From NCBI RefSeq assembly GCF_042429765.1, contig NZ_JBHLZU010000010.1, positions 1 through 64,000 of the forward strand: 64,000 nucleotides of DNA, written 5' to 3'. Numbering within the stretch: position 1 is the first letter of the stretch; each line of letters begins with the position of its first letter. Shown in pieces: positions 37,022 through 45,375 of this stretch. This DNA comes from Allokutzneria oryzae. Its GTDB lineage: Bacteria > Actinomycetota > Actinomycetes > Mycobacteriales > Pseudonocardiaceae. A program made the position numbers and the translations under genes. A model generated the notes under the pieces. It had not been told where the DNA came from. It was given only the letters and a program-made list of their open reading frames with translations, and did not search any database.

Positions 37022-38677
37022 GTGACCCAGCGCATCGACCACACCCTTCGCGGGAGCTGGACCTCGGCCCCCGCCTCCGAAGCGCACCTGCCGCCGCACG
37101 CGCTGCGTTGGTTGCGCGCCCGCACCGGCCTCGGTGCCGCGATCACGCCGGAGGCTCCCGGCTCCGTGCTCGCGGTGTCGGACTCGCGGCTCGCGCCGGA
37201 CGCGCGGACGGCGCTCGCCGAGGTCGTCGGCGACGCACAGGTGCTGGTCGATCGCGAAGCTCGCCTCGGGCGTGCGGGTGGTCTGTCCTATGTGGACCTG
37301 ATGCGCCGCCGCGGAGCCGGAGAGCTCGCGATCCCGGATGCCGTTGTGCTGCCCGCAGATCCCGAGCAGGTGCAGCGGGTGCTCGAAACCTGTGTGGAGC
37401 ACGACGTCGCAGTGGTGCCCTTCGGCGGTGGGACCTCGGTTGTCGGCGGCGTGAACGCGTTGCGCGGCACCAAGTCCGCCGTGATCGCGCTCGACCTGGT
37501 CCGGCTCGACCAGCTCGTGTCGGTTGACCCGGTATCGCGCACAGCCGTGTTCCGCGCCGGAGTTCGCGCGCCCGACGCCGAGCGGTTGCTCGCCGCGCAC
37601 GGTGTGACCCTCGGCCACTTCCCGCAGTCCTTCGAGCGCGCGACCCTCGGCGGCTTCGCCGTGACGCGGTCCTCCGGCCAGGCTTCAGCCGGGTACGGGC
37701 GTTTCGAGGAGATGGTTGTCGGCGTACGGATGGCCACGCCGCAAGGGGAGATGCGGCTCGGCGGCGTCCCGGCATCGGCCGCGGGGCCGGATCTGAAGCG
37801 GTTGGTCATCGGCAGTGAGGGACTGTTCGGTGTTGTCACTGAGTTGACCTTGAGGGTGCGACCGGTTCCCCGCGTCAAGCACTACGAGGGGTTCGTCCTC
37901 GACGGTTGGGAGCGAGGAGCGGACGCGGTTCGCGCGCTGGCGCAGAGCAGGACGCTCGCCGACATCACCAGGCTGTCCGATGTGGACGAAACCGAGGTGT
38001 CGTTCGAGCTCTCCGGCGGCTGGAAGGTCAAGGGGCTCAAGGCGTACCTGCGTGCTCGTGGGATCTCGCAGCCCTGCATGCTGATCCTCGGGTGGGAGGT
38101 CGGTTCGCCGCGCGAGCTGGCTACTCGCCGCGCTGCCGCCCTGCACAAGCTGCGGCGGTTCCGCCCGGTCGGACTCGGTCGTGCTCTTGGCGAGACGTGG
38201 CGCAAGGGGCGCTTCGGTGGCCCTCGTCAGCGGGATGTGCTGCTCGACGTGGGCGTGTGCGTCGAGACGCTGGAGACGGCGGCGACCTGGTCCAACCTGA
38301 CGGCGCTCCGCACCGCTGTGAAGGGAGCGCTCGTCGATTCCCTTGGTACGGCTGGGAGTCGTCCCGTGGTCATGTGCCACATCTCCCACGCCTATGAGAC
38401 CGGGGCGTCGCTGTACTTCACGACGCTGGCGCCACGCTCCGCCGAGGACCCGCTCGGCCAGTGGCAGCGTGCCAAGGTCGCGGCGTGCGAGGCGATCGTC
38501 GGCCACAGCGGCACGATCAGCCACCACCACGCGGTCGGTGTGGACCACGCGCCCTGGCTCGGGGCGGAGATCGGTGATCTGGGACTTGAGGTGCTGCGCG
38601 CGGTGAAACAGCGGCTCGACCCGACCGGCGTGCTCAACCCGGGGAAACTGGTCGGCGACGCAGAACCGCGCCCGTGA
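37022..38677 (+). CDS. FAD-binding oxidase, alkylglycerone-phosphate-synthase-like
   Basis: A 551-residue flavoprotein of the VAO/AGPS family. The PCMH-type FAD domain contains VVLPADPEQVQRVLETC, VPFGGGTSVVGGVNAL (FAD pyrophosphate loop) and FPQSFERATLGGFAVTRSSGQASAGYGRFEEMVVG. The C-terminal part has HHHAVGVDHAPWLGAEIG and RLDPTGVLNPGKL, typical of alkyldihydroxyacetonephosphate synthase relatives. Rv2251 is the counterpart. In bacteria the reaction is usually unknown; ether-lipid synthesis should not be assumed. The start is uncertain: GTG 37022 is used, and ATG 37004 is in frame but directly overlaps the tetR start codon. Confidence 0.82.
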   Translation: MTQRIDHTLRGSWTSAPASEAHLPPHALRWLRARTGLGAAITPEAPGSVLAVSDSRLAPDARTALAEVVGDAQVLVDREARLGRAGGLSYVDLMRRRGAGELAIPDAVVLPADPEQVQRVLETCVEHDVAVVPFGGGTSVVGGVNALRGTKSAVIALDLVRLDQLVSVDPVSRTAVFRAGVRAPDAERLLAAHGVTLGHFPQSFERATLGGFAVTRSSGQASAGYGRFEEMVVGVRMATPQGEMRLGGVPASAAGPDLKRLVIGSEGLFGVVTELTLRVRPVPRVKHYEGFVLDGWERGADAVRALAQSRTLADITRLSDVDETEVSFELSGGWKVKGLKAYLRARGISQPCMLILGWEVGSPRELATRRAAALHKLRRFRPVGLGRALGETWRKGRFGGPRQRDVLLDVGVCVETLETAATWSNLTALRTAVKGALVDSLGTAGSRPVVMCHISHAYETGASLYFTTLAPRSAEDPLGQWQRAKVAACEAIVGHSGTISHHHAVGVDHAPWLGAEIGDLGLEVLRAVKQRLDPTGVLNPGKLVGDAEPRP

Positions 38678-39158
38678 GCACCGCGGCGACCACGCCGCCC
38701 AACGCGTTGGCGAGGTAGTCGGCGGTCGAGCACACGCGACCGGGGATCTGGCTCTGCGTGATCTCGATCAGGCCCGGGAGCGCGAGCGCCAGCAGCGCGC
38801 CGTACGAGGTGCGCCTCGTGGCGAGCACGACCGCGACCACCACCGGCGCGAGCATGAGGATGTTCAGCGAGTTCTCCAGGTCGCCTGCGAGCTGGGCGAT
38901 CGCGTGCCGCAACGTGTAAGGGCGCAGCGGCAGGCATTCCAGCAACGTCGGCGGTCGACGTTGGAGGCCGGGGCCGAACGTGAGGGCCAGCGTCGAGCTG
39001 AGCAGCAGCAACGACGTCAGCGTCCACCCGGCGTGCCAGCCGGTGCGCGCGACGAGCGGGCGCCAGAGCAGCAGGCTCACCGCGCCGCCGAGTAAGAGAC
39101 CCAGCCCGGTCCACCAGGAGATCGGGACATAAACCTGGAACAGGTACACGTGATCCAT
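38634..39158 (-). CDS. VanZ-family membrane protein
   Basis: 174 residues with about five hydrophobic helices. It carries the VanZ-family features: LRPYTLRHAIAQLAGDLENSLNILMLAP (N-x2-N-xx-P region) and LIEITQSQIPGRVCSTADYLANALGG, the conserved E-x2-Q and D-x2-N segment. VanZ confers low-level teicoplanin resistance in enterococci; most homologues have no defined role. ATG 39158 is preceded by GAGGGG. Its 3' end overlaps the FAD oxidase gene by 44 bp in convergent orientation. Confidence 0.82.
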   Translation of the reverse strand: MDHVYLFQVYVPISWWTGLGLLLGGAVSLLLWRPLVARTGWHAGWTLTSLLLLSSTLALTFGPGLQRRPPTLLECLPLRPYTLRHAIAQLAGDLENSLNILMLAPVVVAVVLATRRTSYGALLALALPGLIEITQSQIPGRVCSTADYLANALGGVVAAVLTGAVLRRRPVSPG

Positions 39159-39195
39159 GGTGCCCCTCGGCAGGTAGCGGGATAGTGTGGCCTGG

Positions 39196-40398
39196 GTGAC
39201 CGGTGATCTCCTGATCCGCTCGGTGCGCCCCTGGCCCCACTCCGCTGGCGCGCCCGAGACCGATGTGCTTTGCCAGGGCGGCCTCATCGCCGCGATCCAG
39301 CCGAACATCCCCGCCCCCGACGGGGTCGCCGTCGTCGACGGGCGCGGCGGTGTGCTCCTGCCCGCGTTCGCCGACGCGCACGCCCACCTGGACTCCACCC
39401 GGCTCGGCCTGCCGTTCCGCGAACACACGGCGGGGCCCGGGCTCGCCGGTCTCATCGCCAACGACCGCGCGAACTGGCGGTCGGCGGAGAAGAGCGTCGC
39501 GGAGCGGGCGACCTACACCCTCGGCCGCACGATCGCGGCGGGTGCGACCGTGGTCCGCAGCCACGCGCAGATCGACAGCGACTCGGGGCTTGAGCGCCTG
39601 GAAGGCGTGCTCGCCGCCAAGGCCGCCCACGCCAACCGGGCTTCTGTGCAGGTCGTGGCGTTCCCGCAGTGCGGAATCCTGCGCGACCCCGGCACCGAGG
39701 ACCTGCTCGACCAGGCCCTCCGGTCGGGCGCGGACCTGGTGGGCGGGCTCGATCCCGCGGGCTACGACCGCGATCCGGTGCGCCACCTCGACGTGGTGTT
39801 CGGCCTCGCCGAGCGGCACCAGCGCGGTGTGGACATCCACCTGCACGACTCCGGTGAGCTGGGCGCGTTCCAGATCGAGCTGATCTGCGAGCGCACCGCG
39901 GCGCTGGGCATGTCCGGCCAGGTGACGATCAGCCACTGCTTCGCGTTGTCCACAGTGGACTCTGATCGGCAGGTCGCGCTGATCGACCTGTTGGCCGCCA
40001 ACGACATCGCGGTGACCACTGTGGCCAGTGGCCGGGCGAACCCGCTGCCGTTGCGGCGCCTGCGCAGGGCAGGTGTCCGGCTCGGGCTCGGCCAGGACGG
40101 CATCCGCGACTACTGGTCGCCCTACGGCAACGCGGACATGCTCGACCGGGCCTGGCAGTTGGCTTTCCGCAACGGTTTCCGGGCCGACGACGAGATCGAG
40201 ATGTGCGTTGACATCGCGACGAGGGGAGGCGCTCACGCGTTGGGCGTCGACCGGCACGGGATGATCGAGGGCGATCCAGCCGATCTCGTCGTGGTTCCCG
40301 GTGACTCGGTCGCGGCGGCCGTGATGGACCGCGAGGTGCGCTCCCTGGTGGTTCGCGCGGGCGTGCTGGTCGCCGCCAACGGCGAGCTGTACTCCTAG
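39196..40398 (+). CDS. Cytosine-deaminase-like amidohydrolase
   Basis: A 400-residue amidohydrolase of the CodA type: FADAHAHLDSTRLG (HxH metal motif), VVRSHAQIDSDSGL, DIHLHDSGELGAF (catalytic His and Glu), TISHCFAL (His) and LGQDGIRDYWSPYGNADML (metal Asp region, very close to the CodA signature). It probably deaminates or hydrolyses a pyrimidine- or purine-like ring; the substrate is not certain. GTG 39196 has TAGTGT 7 nt upstream, so the mRNA is probably leaderless; GTG 39187 is the alternative. It carries the palindrome TCCACAGTGGA at 39949-39959. Confidence 0.83.
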   Translation: MTGDLLIRSVRPWPHSAGAPETDVLCQGGLIAAIQPNIPAPDGVAVVDGRGGVLLPAFADAHAHLDSTRLGLPFREHTAGPGLAGLIANDRANWRSAEKSVAERATYTLGRTIAAGATVVRSHAQIDSDSGLERLEGVLAAKAAHANRASVQVVAFPQCGILRDPGTEDLLDQALRSGADLVGGLDPAGYDRDPVRHLDVVFGLAERHQRGVDIHLHDSGELGAFQIELICERTAALGMSGQVTISHCFALSTVDSDRQVALIDLLAANDIAVTTVASGRANPLPLRRLRRAGVRLGLGQDGIRDYWSPYGNADMLDRAWQLAFRNGFRADDEIEMCVDIATRGGAHALGVDRHGMIEGDPADLVVVPGDSVAAAVMDREVRSLVVRAGVLVAANGELYS

Positions 40399-40445
40399 CC
40401 GGAAATTGCCGCGACAGCACGGACACCGCGCGGTAGGAAATCACG

Positions 40446-41348
40446 GTGACCAGTGATGACGTCGTCCGGGAGCACTTCGCGCGAGTGACCGCGCTCGACC
40501 CGTTGTTCCCCGTGCTGGAGCCTCCGGAGGGCTCCGAACGCATCGAGGTCCCTGGCGCGGTGGGTTTCCACACCACTGACCTCACCAGTCCGGGCACCGC
40601 GCTCTGGGCTGCTGCGCGCAGGCACACCCTCCGCGTCCGGCTCGGCGGCAAAGGCGCGCCGGAGCCGTTGGGCGCGCTGCTGGACGCGTGGGAAACCCAC
40701 CTCGTGGACAAGTGCACGCGAGGCGACCGGGACGAGTCCGCGGTCGTCAACTGGCCGAGCCGGGACAGCGACGCGGTGCGGGAACTGGTGTTCCACGGCT
40801 TCGCGACCGCCACGGTTATCGCCGTCCGTCCTGCCGGGCGGCCGATTCCGCACGTGACGACGTCGCACACGATTCGCCCGGCAGAGCCGCGTGACATCGA
40901 AGTGCTCACCGACCTGGCGGTGTCGCTGCACAACCATGACGCGCGCTACGGCATGGTGACCGAGCGGCCGAACGCGCGGGAGCTGCTCGCCGAGGAGGTC
41001 AAGGAGTCCGTCGAAGCCGCCGACGGTCTGACCGTGGTCGCCGAGCGCGACGGCGAGGTGATCGGGTTCGTCGATGCCGAGGTGGGCGAGCGGGCGAGCT
41101 GGGCGCAGCCGATGGTCGCCGCGTCCCCGACGGCCTACCTCGGCAAGCTCTTCGTCAGGCCAGGCGCGCGATCCGGCGGAGTCGCGACTGCCATGGTCGC
41201 CGAGGTGCACGCCAAGCTGGACGCGATGGGTGTGCCGGTCACGCTGATGGAACACGTGCTGCACAACGAGTTCTCGACGCCGTTCTGGTACCGGCAGGGT
41301 TATCGTCCACTGTGGACGATCTGGCAACGCAGACCCGCCGTGCGCTAG
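40446..41348 (+). CDS. GNAT-family N-acetyltransferase
   Basis: A 300-residue protein with two halves. The C-terminal half (about residues 140-290) has a GNAT fold: TIRPAEPRDIEVLTDLAVSLHNHD, GLTVVAERDGEVIGFVDAEV and the acetyl-CoA loop LFVRPGARSGGVATAMVAEVHAK. The N-terminal half resembles a degenerate GNAT domain. The acceptor is unknown. The start is GTG 40446. The palindrome GTCCACTGTGGAC is at 41305-41317, close to the stop. Downstream lies the repeat-rich intergenic region. Confidence 0.8.
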   Translation: MTSDDVVREHFARVTALDPLFPVLEPPEGSERIEVPGAVGFHTTDLTSPGTALWAAARRHTLRVRLGGKGAPEPLGALLDAWETHLVDKCTRGDRDESAVVNWPSRDSDAVRELVFHGFATATVIAVRPAGRPIPHVTTSHTIRPAEPRDIEVLTDLAVSLHNHDARYGMVTERPNARELLAEEVKESVEAADGLTVVAERDGEVIGFVDAEVGERASWAQPMVAASPTAYLGKLFVRPGARSGGVATAMVAEVHAKLDAMGVPVTLMEHVLHNEFSTPFWYRQGYRPLWTIWQRRPAVR

Positions 41349-41412
41349 GCGAAACCCCCGTCGTCGCCCACTCCCTCGCCGACGACGCGACGCCCCCACC
41401 CCGGAACCCGCC

Positions 41413-41533
41413 ACCCGCGCGCCCCTCTTTTCGCGTTTTGTCACCTTGATGCGAAAAGAGAGCGCTCTCTTGAACAAGAAGGTGACAAAACGCGAAAACC
41501 CCGACCACGCCGGCCAGCCCACGCGTGCACGGG
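41413..41533. repeat. Palindromic repeat, copy 1
   Basis: A roughly 120-bp unit. Its arms TTTTCGCGTTTTGTCACCTT (41428-41447) and AAGGTGACAAAACGCGAAAA (41479-41498) are perfect 20-bp inverted repeats. The 31-nt spacer holds a 16-bp perfect palindrome AAGAGAGCGCTCTCTT (41456-41471). A conserved tail (CGACCACGCC...CCCACGCGTGCACGGG) follows to 41533. Copy 2 lies about 303 bp downstream in the same orientation. It could fold into a long cruciform or hairpin. No gene overlaps it. It resembles a MITE- or REP-type intergenic element, or a paired terminator. Confidence 0.85.
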
Positions 41534-41622
41534 AGCGCGGGGGTACGGGGGTGGCGGGGTTGCGGAGGGGGCGGGGGTGTGGAGGCGGTGGGGACGCAGG
41601 GGGCGGCGCGGTGCCGGGGTGG
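41531..41622 (+). other. G-run tract between the two repeats
   Basis: About 90 bp with many runs of three to five G on the + strand (for example near 41539, 41547, 41555, 41567 and 41573). The spacing is compatible with G-quadruplex folding. No gene is supported. Confidence 0.45.
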
Positions 41623-41714
41623 TCCGCCAATTCGAAGGGCCGGCGGGAGGGCTTAGGTCGTGCCCTGCGAGCGGTAACGCACCTCGCCGCACCTCGCCAT
41701 CCCCTGGCGCCCTC

Positions 41715-41836
41715 ACCCGCGTGCCCTTCGTTTCGCGTTTTGTCACCTTAATGCGAAATGGGAGCGCTCTTTTGCGCAAGAAGGTGACAAAACGCGAAAA
41801 ATACGACCACGCCGACCAGCCCACGCGTGCACGGGG
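41715..41836. repeat. Palindromic repeat, copy 2
   Basis: The second copy: left arm TTTCGCGTTTTGTCACCTT (41731-41749), right arm AAGGTGACAAAACGCGAAAA (41781-41800), spacer again 31 nt but with a shorter inner palindrome (AGCGCT), and the same tail to about 41835. Arms are identical to copy 1 apart from one missing T. The spacer differs at several positions while keeping its length, which suggests selection on, or recombination between, the arms. Confidence 0.85.
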
Positions 41837-41887
41837 GGACGGGGGTGGCGCCGCCTTGGGGGATCGGGACGACTTGCAGGGCAGGAG

Positions 41888-42268
41888 CTAGTCCCGCTTG
41901 CCGCGCCGCAGCAGGGTTCGCTTGGCCAGCACCTCTTCCAGCGCCTGTCGGGTGCGCTCGACCTCGCCGTCGAAGTGGTTCTGGTCGGCGGCGGGCACGG
42001 ACTCGGCGGGCTTGGGCAGCGGCTTGATCGTCAGCCACCGCTCGTCCCACAGCGCTTCGACCGCGGACTCCCACTGGGTCTCCACGCTCATCCGCACCAG
42101 CCGTTCGCGGTCGGCGGCGCGCGCCAGCCGCTCGCCGTTCTGCTCGACCTCCAGCTCCAGCCGCCGCGCGCGTTCCTTGTCGTGCGTCCGCGTGCGCTGC
42201 ACCGCCTCGTCCACCCGACCGGTGATCTCGCGGTACCGCTGGCTCGCCGACAGGCCTTCGCCGCTCAC
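41888..42268 (-). CDS. Hypothetical helical protein at end of FtsK cassette
   Basis: 126 residues from GTG 42268, which overlaps the ATPase stop (GTGA). The sequence is almost all charged helix: YREITGRVDEAVQRTRTHDKERARRLELEVEQNGERLARAADRERL, then a conserved-looking middle VETQWESAVEALWDERWLTIKPLP and another helix to the C terminus. Coiled-coil is likely. I recognise no family. The coupling to the ATPase gene suggests a partner or regulator of that machine. An open frame continues upstream into the ATPase gene but is not credible. Confidence 0.7.
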   Translation of the reverse strand: MSGEGLSASQRYREITGRVDEAVQRTRTHDKERARRLELEVEQNGERLARAADRERLVRMSVETQWESAVEALWDERWLTIKPLPKPAESVPAADQNHFDGEVERTRQALEEVLAKRTLLRRGKRD

Positions 42269-45054
42269 GGCTGCTCGCCCCCCGTCATCGCGCCCGACAC
42301 GTCGAAGGGAATCACGACCTCGGGCTTGGCGTGTTCGAACCGGTCGAAGAACAGGCCACGACGCGGCCTGGGCGCCCAGCTGATGATCTGCCCGGCCGCC
42401 AGGCTGGACAGCTCCTGGCCGTGCACGTCCAGCGCCACCCAGCTGCCGATGTCGTCCAGCGCGCCGCCGATCAGCGAGCCCTTGAGCCGCTGGGCGCTGC
42501 GCCACCAGCCGATCACATGGGTGCCGTGCTCCGGGCCGTGCTTGAGCACGAGCTTCATCACGTCCAAACCGGACTGGCGGGTCGTCGGGTTCTTCTGCTC
42601 CAGCAATGGATACGCCGCGTCGATCGCGTAGAGCAGCACGTAGTGCGGGCGCGCGGCCTCGGTGCTGGTCCCCGACAGCCGCGCGTTCAGCCCCTCGGCG
42701 ATCGCGTCCAGCTTCGCCCGGATGCCGTCGAGGTTGATCTCCTCGACGCCGTGCCCTGCGGCTCTCAGCTCCGCGGCCAGCTGGTGCGCGCCGGCTGCCG
42801 CGTCCTCGGTCAGGTACGCGAGGGTGAAGTCCGCCTCGCCCGGCGCGTGCTGCCGGGACAGCGACAGCGCCGCCGCGCCGAGCACTCCGGTCGCGTCGCG
42901 CAGCACCGAGCCGATCGCGGCGATGTTGCGGCCTGGCGAGCGGACGAGCCGGACCTTCGCCGCGCTGCCGCTCACGTCGATGACCTGGCCCAGCAGCGCG
43001 GTCGGCACCCCGCCGCCGGGGCGCAGCTCGGTGAAGTCGTCCACAGTGGACAGCTGAGGCACCTTCTCGCCGTCGAAGAGCAGCGGCTCCGACAGCCCTT
43101 CGGGTCTGCGCTGCCACAGTTCGAGCTGGAGCGCGTCGAAGGTGCCCTTGCTCGTCGCGTCCGGGACCCTGGCGATCTCGTTGCCGTGCCGCACACCGGA
43201 GTCGTGGTTGAGCACCGCGTGCCTGCGCGGCACCTCCATGGCGGCCAGGTTGGTCTCGGCGAGCACCCGCCGCGCTTTGGGCAGCGCCACCCGCAGCACG
43301 AACTGCTCGAAGATCGCGGGCTTGCCCCAGAACGCCTCGATGCCCGACACGTCCTGGCTGGACAGCACCAGGTGGATGCCCTGCGACCGGCCGCGCCGCG
43401 CCACGTCCTCAAGCAGCCCGACCGCGCGGTTGGTCACCGCGTCGCGCTCGGCGAAGAGGTACTGGAACTCGTCGATCACCGCGACGATCCTCGGCCAGCG
43501 GCCGCCGGGGTCCTCGGCGCGCAGCTCCTCCAGCTTGGTGACCTCGTGGTGCTTGGCCGCGTCCGCCCGCCGCCGCATCTCGTCGGCGAGGAACTTCAGC
43601 AGCGCCAGCCCGAACTCGCGGTCGGCGTTGACGTTCACCCCGACCAGCCGCGCGTGCGGCAGCCAGCTCGGGTCCTTGCGCCCCGGGGTGAACTGCGCGA
43701 AGGACACGCCCTCCTTGAAGTCGAGCAGGTAGAGCTCCAGCTCGTCTGGGGAGTAGCGGGCCACCAGCGCGCCGAGCATCGCGTAGAGGAAGTTGGTCTT
43801 GCCGGAACCGCTCGGCCCGCCGACGAGCACGTGCGGGGAGGCGTCGCCGATGATCATCGAGACCGGCTCGCCCTCGTGGTAGCCGACCGGCGCCTCCAGC
43901 CCGGCGGAGGACGCGGAGCTCCACCGCACGTCCGGCAGCAGGTCGTCGAAGGTGCAGACCCGGCTGCGCCGCTCCAGCAGCGCCTCGGAGATCGCGCCGC
44001 ACGCCCTGGTGACCTGTTCGCGGGGCAGTTGCGGGTCGAGCGTGACCGACGCGTGCTGCCCCGTCATCGAGCTCCGGATGACCCCGTCCTTGCCGACCCT
44101 GATGGTTTCGAGCGGCGAGTTCACGGTGATCGGCAGATCGACCAGGATCAGCTGGATGCCGCAGGCCAAACCGTTGCGGGCGATGCGCTGCAGCTTCTGC
44201 TGGAGCTGCTCCTCCAGCGCGGTGCGGTTGCCGAAGAGCACGGCGACCCGCCACGGCTCGGTGCGCTTGCCGGTCGCGTCGGCCACCGCGCGCAGCGACG
44301 GTCTGCCGTCGACGAGGACGCTGGTGTGGATGCGGCGGATGTGCTCGGCGAACTCGTCGAGCAGCTCGTGCAGCCGCGCCGGGTCGTGCACGGTCAGCAG
44401 GCCCGCGCGCGCGAGCGGGTAGAGGCCGGGCAGCGCGCCGGTGAGCTGGGCGACGTCCCAGACGTGCAGCTGGACCGCCCCTGCCTGGAAGAAGCTGATC
44501 AGCCGCAGCAGCAACGCCTCGACGGTGGCCTCGATCTGCGCGCGGGTCTCCGGCGTCGAGCTGAACGACAGGTGCGACTCGTCCAGCAACGGGACGGCGG
44601 CGGGGAACTCCTCGCGCTCCGGGGCGCGGTCGATCACGGCGGAGCCGATCCGCCACAGCCCCGGCACGTCCCCGCTGCCGTCGCGCTGGCCCGCGTGGCC
44701 GAGCCAGGTCTGCCACGGCTCCCCGGCGGGGCCGGGGGCGGTCTCGGCGACCAGCCGGTGCAGCTCCAGCGGCCCCTGGCCGGTCCAGCCGGTGAAGATG
44801 TCCTGGTGCTCGTCGAGCGCGTGCTGGACGACCGGCTTGAGCAGCGGGTTGTCCAGGCAGCGGCGGAAGGCGGGGTCGTCGACCGCGGCCGTCACCCCGG
44901 TCTGGCGCAGCCAGAGCTCGAACATGCTGCGGGCATGGGCCACCGCGGCCCGCGAGTGGTCCCGGGCGGCCGCGCCGAGGGCCAAGCCCACGGTCTCGCG
45001 GAACTCCTCGAACGCGTGCTCGATCTTCTTGCGGCGTTCGGTCCGCTTGTTCAA
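42265..45054 (-). CDS. FtsK/SpoIIIE-type multidomain ATPase
   Basis: 929 residues. The centre is an FtsK/SpoIIIE domain: Walker A GGPSGSGKTN at about residues 409-418, LDFKEGVSF, and Walker B VAVIDEFQYLF at about 521-531, then RRGRSQGIHLVLSSQDVSG. The N-terminal third ends in a segment resembling a P-loop-less ATPase fold (VAVLFGNRTALEEQLQQKL, IQLILVDLP), and the C-terminal third reads like a degenerate domain (VRSPGRNIAAIGSVLRDATGVLGAAAL). This triple layout recalls EccC of type VII secretion and related translocases, but no membrane helix is evident. The start is TTG 45054 after GGGGTGA. It forms an operon with two small helical proteins upstream and one downstream. Confidence 0.83.
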   Translation of the reverse strand: MNKRTERRKKIEHAFEEFRETVGLALGAAARDHSRAAVAHARSMFELWLRQTGVTAAVDDPAFRRCLDNPLLKPVVQHALDEHQDIFTGWTGQGPLELHRLVAETAPGPAGEPWQTWLGHAGQRDGSGDVPGLWRIGSAVIDRAPEREEFPAAVPLLDESHLSFSSTPETRAQIEATVEALLLRLISFFQAGAVQLHVWDVAQLTGALPGLYPLARAGLLTVHDPARLHELLDEFAEHIRRIHTSVLVDGRPSLRAVADATGKRTEPWRVAVLFGNRTALEEQLQQKLQRIARNGLACGIQLILVDLPITVNSPLETIRVGKDGVIRSSMTGQHASVTLDPQLPREQVTRACGAISEALLERRSRVCTFDDLLPDVRWSSASSAGLEAPVGYHEGEPVSMIIGDASPHVLVGGPSGSGKTNFLYAMLGALVARYSPDELELYLLDFKEGVSFAQFTPGRKDPSWLPHARLVGVNVNADREFGLALLKFLADEMRRRADAAKHHEVTKLEELRAEDPGGRWPRIVAVIDEFQYLFAERDAVTNRAVGLLEDVARRGRSQGIHLVLSSQDVSGIEAFWGKPAIFEQFVLRVALPKARRVLAETNLAAMEVPRRHAVLNHDSGVRHGNEIARVPDATSKGTFDALQLELWQRRPEGLSEPLLFDGEKVPQLSTVDDFTELRPGGGVPTALLGQVIDVSGSAAKVRLVRSPGRNIAAIGSVLRDATGVLGAAALSLSRQHAPGEADFTLAYLTEDAAAGAHQLAAELRAAGHGVEEINLDGIRAKLDAIAEGLNARLSGTSTEAARPHYVLLYAIDAAYPLLEQKNPTTRQSGLDVMKLVLKHGPEHGTHVIGWWRSAQRLKGSLIGGALDDIGSWVALDVHGQELSSLAAGQIISWAPRPRRGLFFDRFEHAKPEVVIPFDVSGAMTGGEQP

Positions 45055-45119
45055 CGCTCACCCCACGGCGTTGTTGATGTACCCATGATCAAGTTATCAA
45101 CGGTGTACCACCCAGGCCG

Positions 45120-45368
45120 TCACAGGGCCGAGGAGAAGCTCTCCACCGCGTCCGAGCCCTCCGCGAGAGCGGCGAGCACCCGCTCCAGCATGTCAGTAGC
45201 CTTCGCCAGCTCCGGCGGCACCAGTGAACCCTGGTGGTCGCGGGAGAGGTCGTCGAGCACCTCGTGCGTCTCGGTCAGCCGTTCCCGAGCGCCGCGCGCG
45301 TGGTGACCGGCCGCGCCGAGGTGCTGGAGCACCACCTCGAACGCGGCCCTCAACTCGGCGATGGACAC
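45120..45368 (-). CDS. Small helical protein of the FtsK cassette (82 aa)
   Basis: 82 residues from GTG 45368, almost wholly alpha-helical with a break in the middle: VSIAELRAAFEVVLQHLGAA, ARERLTETHEVLDDLSRDH, then PPELAKATDMLERVLAALAEGSD. The helix-turn-helix hairpin size is like WXG100 proteins, but no WxG motif is present. It starts 7 bp after the preceding small gene and precedes the ATPase, so all are probably co-transcribed. I do not recognise a named family. Confidence 0.7.
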   Translation of the reverse strand: MSIAELRAAFEVVLQHLGAAGHHARGARERLTETHEVLDDLSRDHQGSLVPPELAKATDMLERVLAALAEGSDAVESFSSAL

Positions 45369-45375
45369 GGGTGGC

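Noticed and set aside
38392..40257. Long antisense frame spanning FAD oxidase, VanZ and the deaminase gene
   Set aside because: It overlaps three recognisable genes and has no domain of its own.
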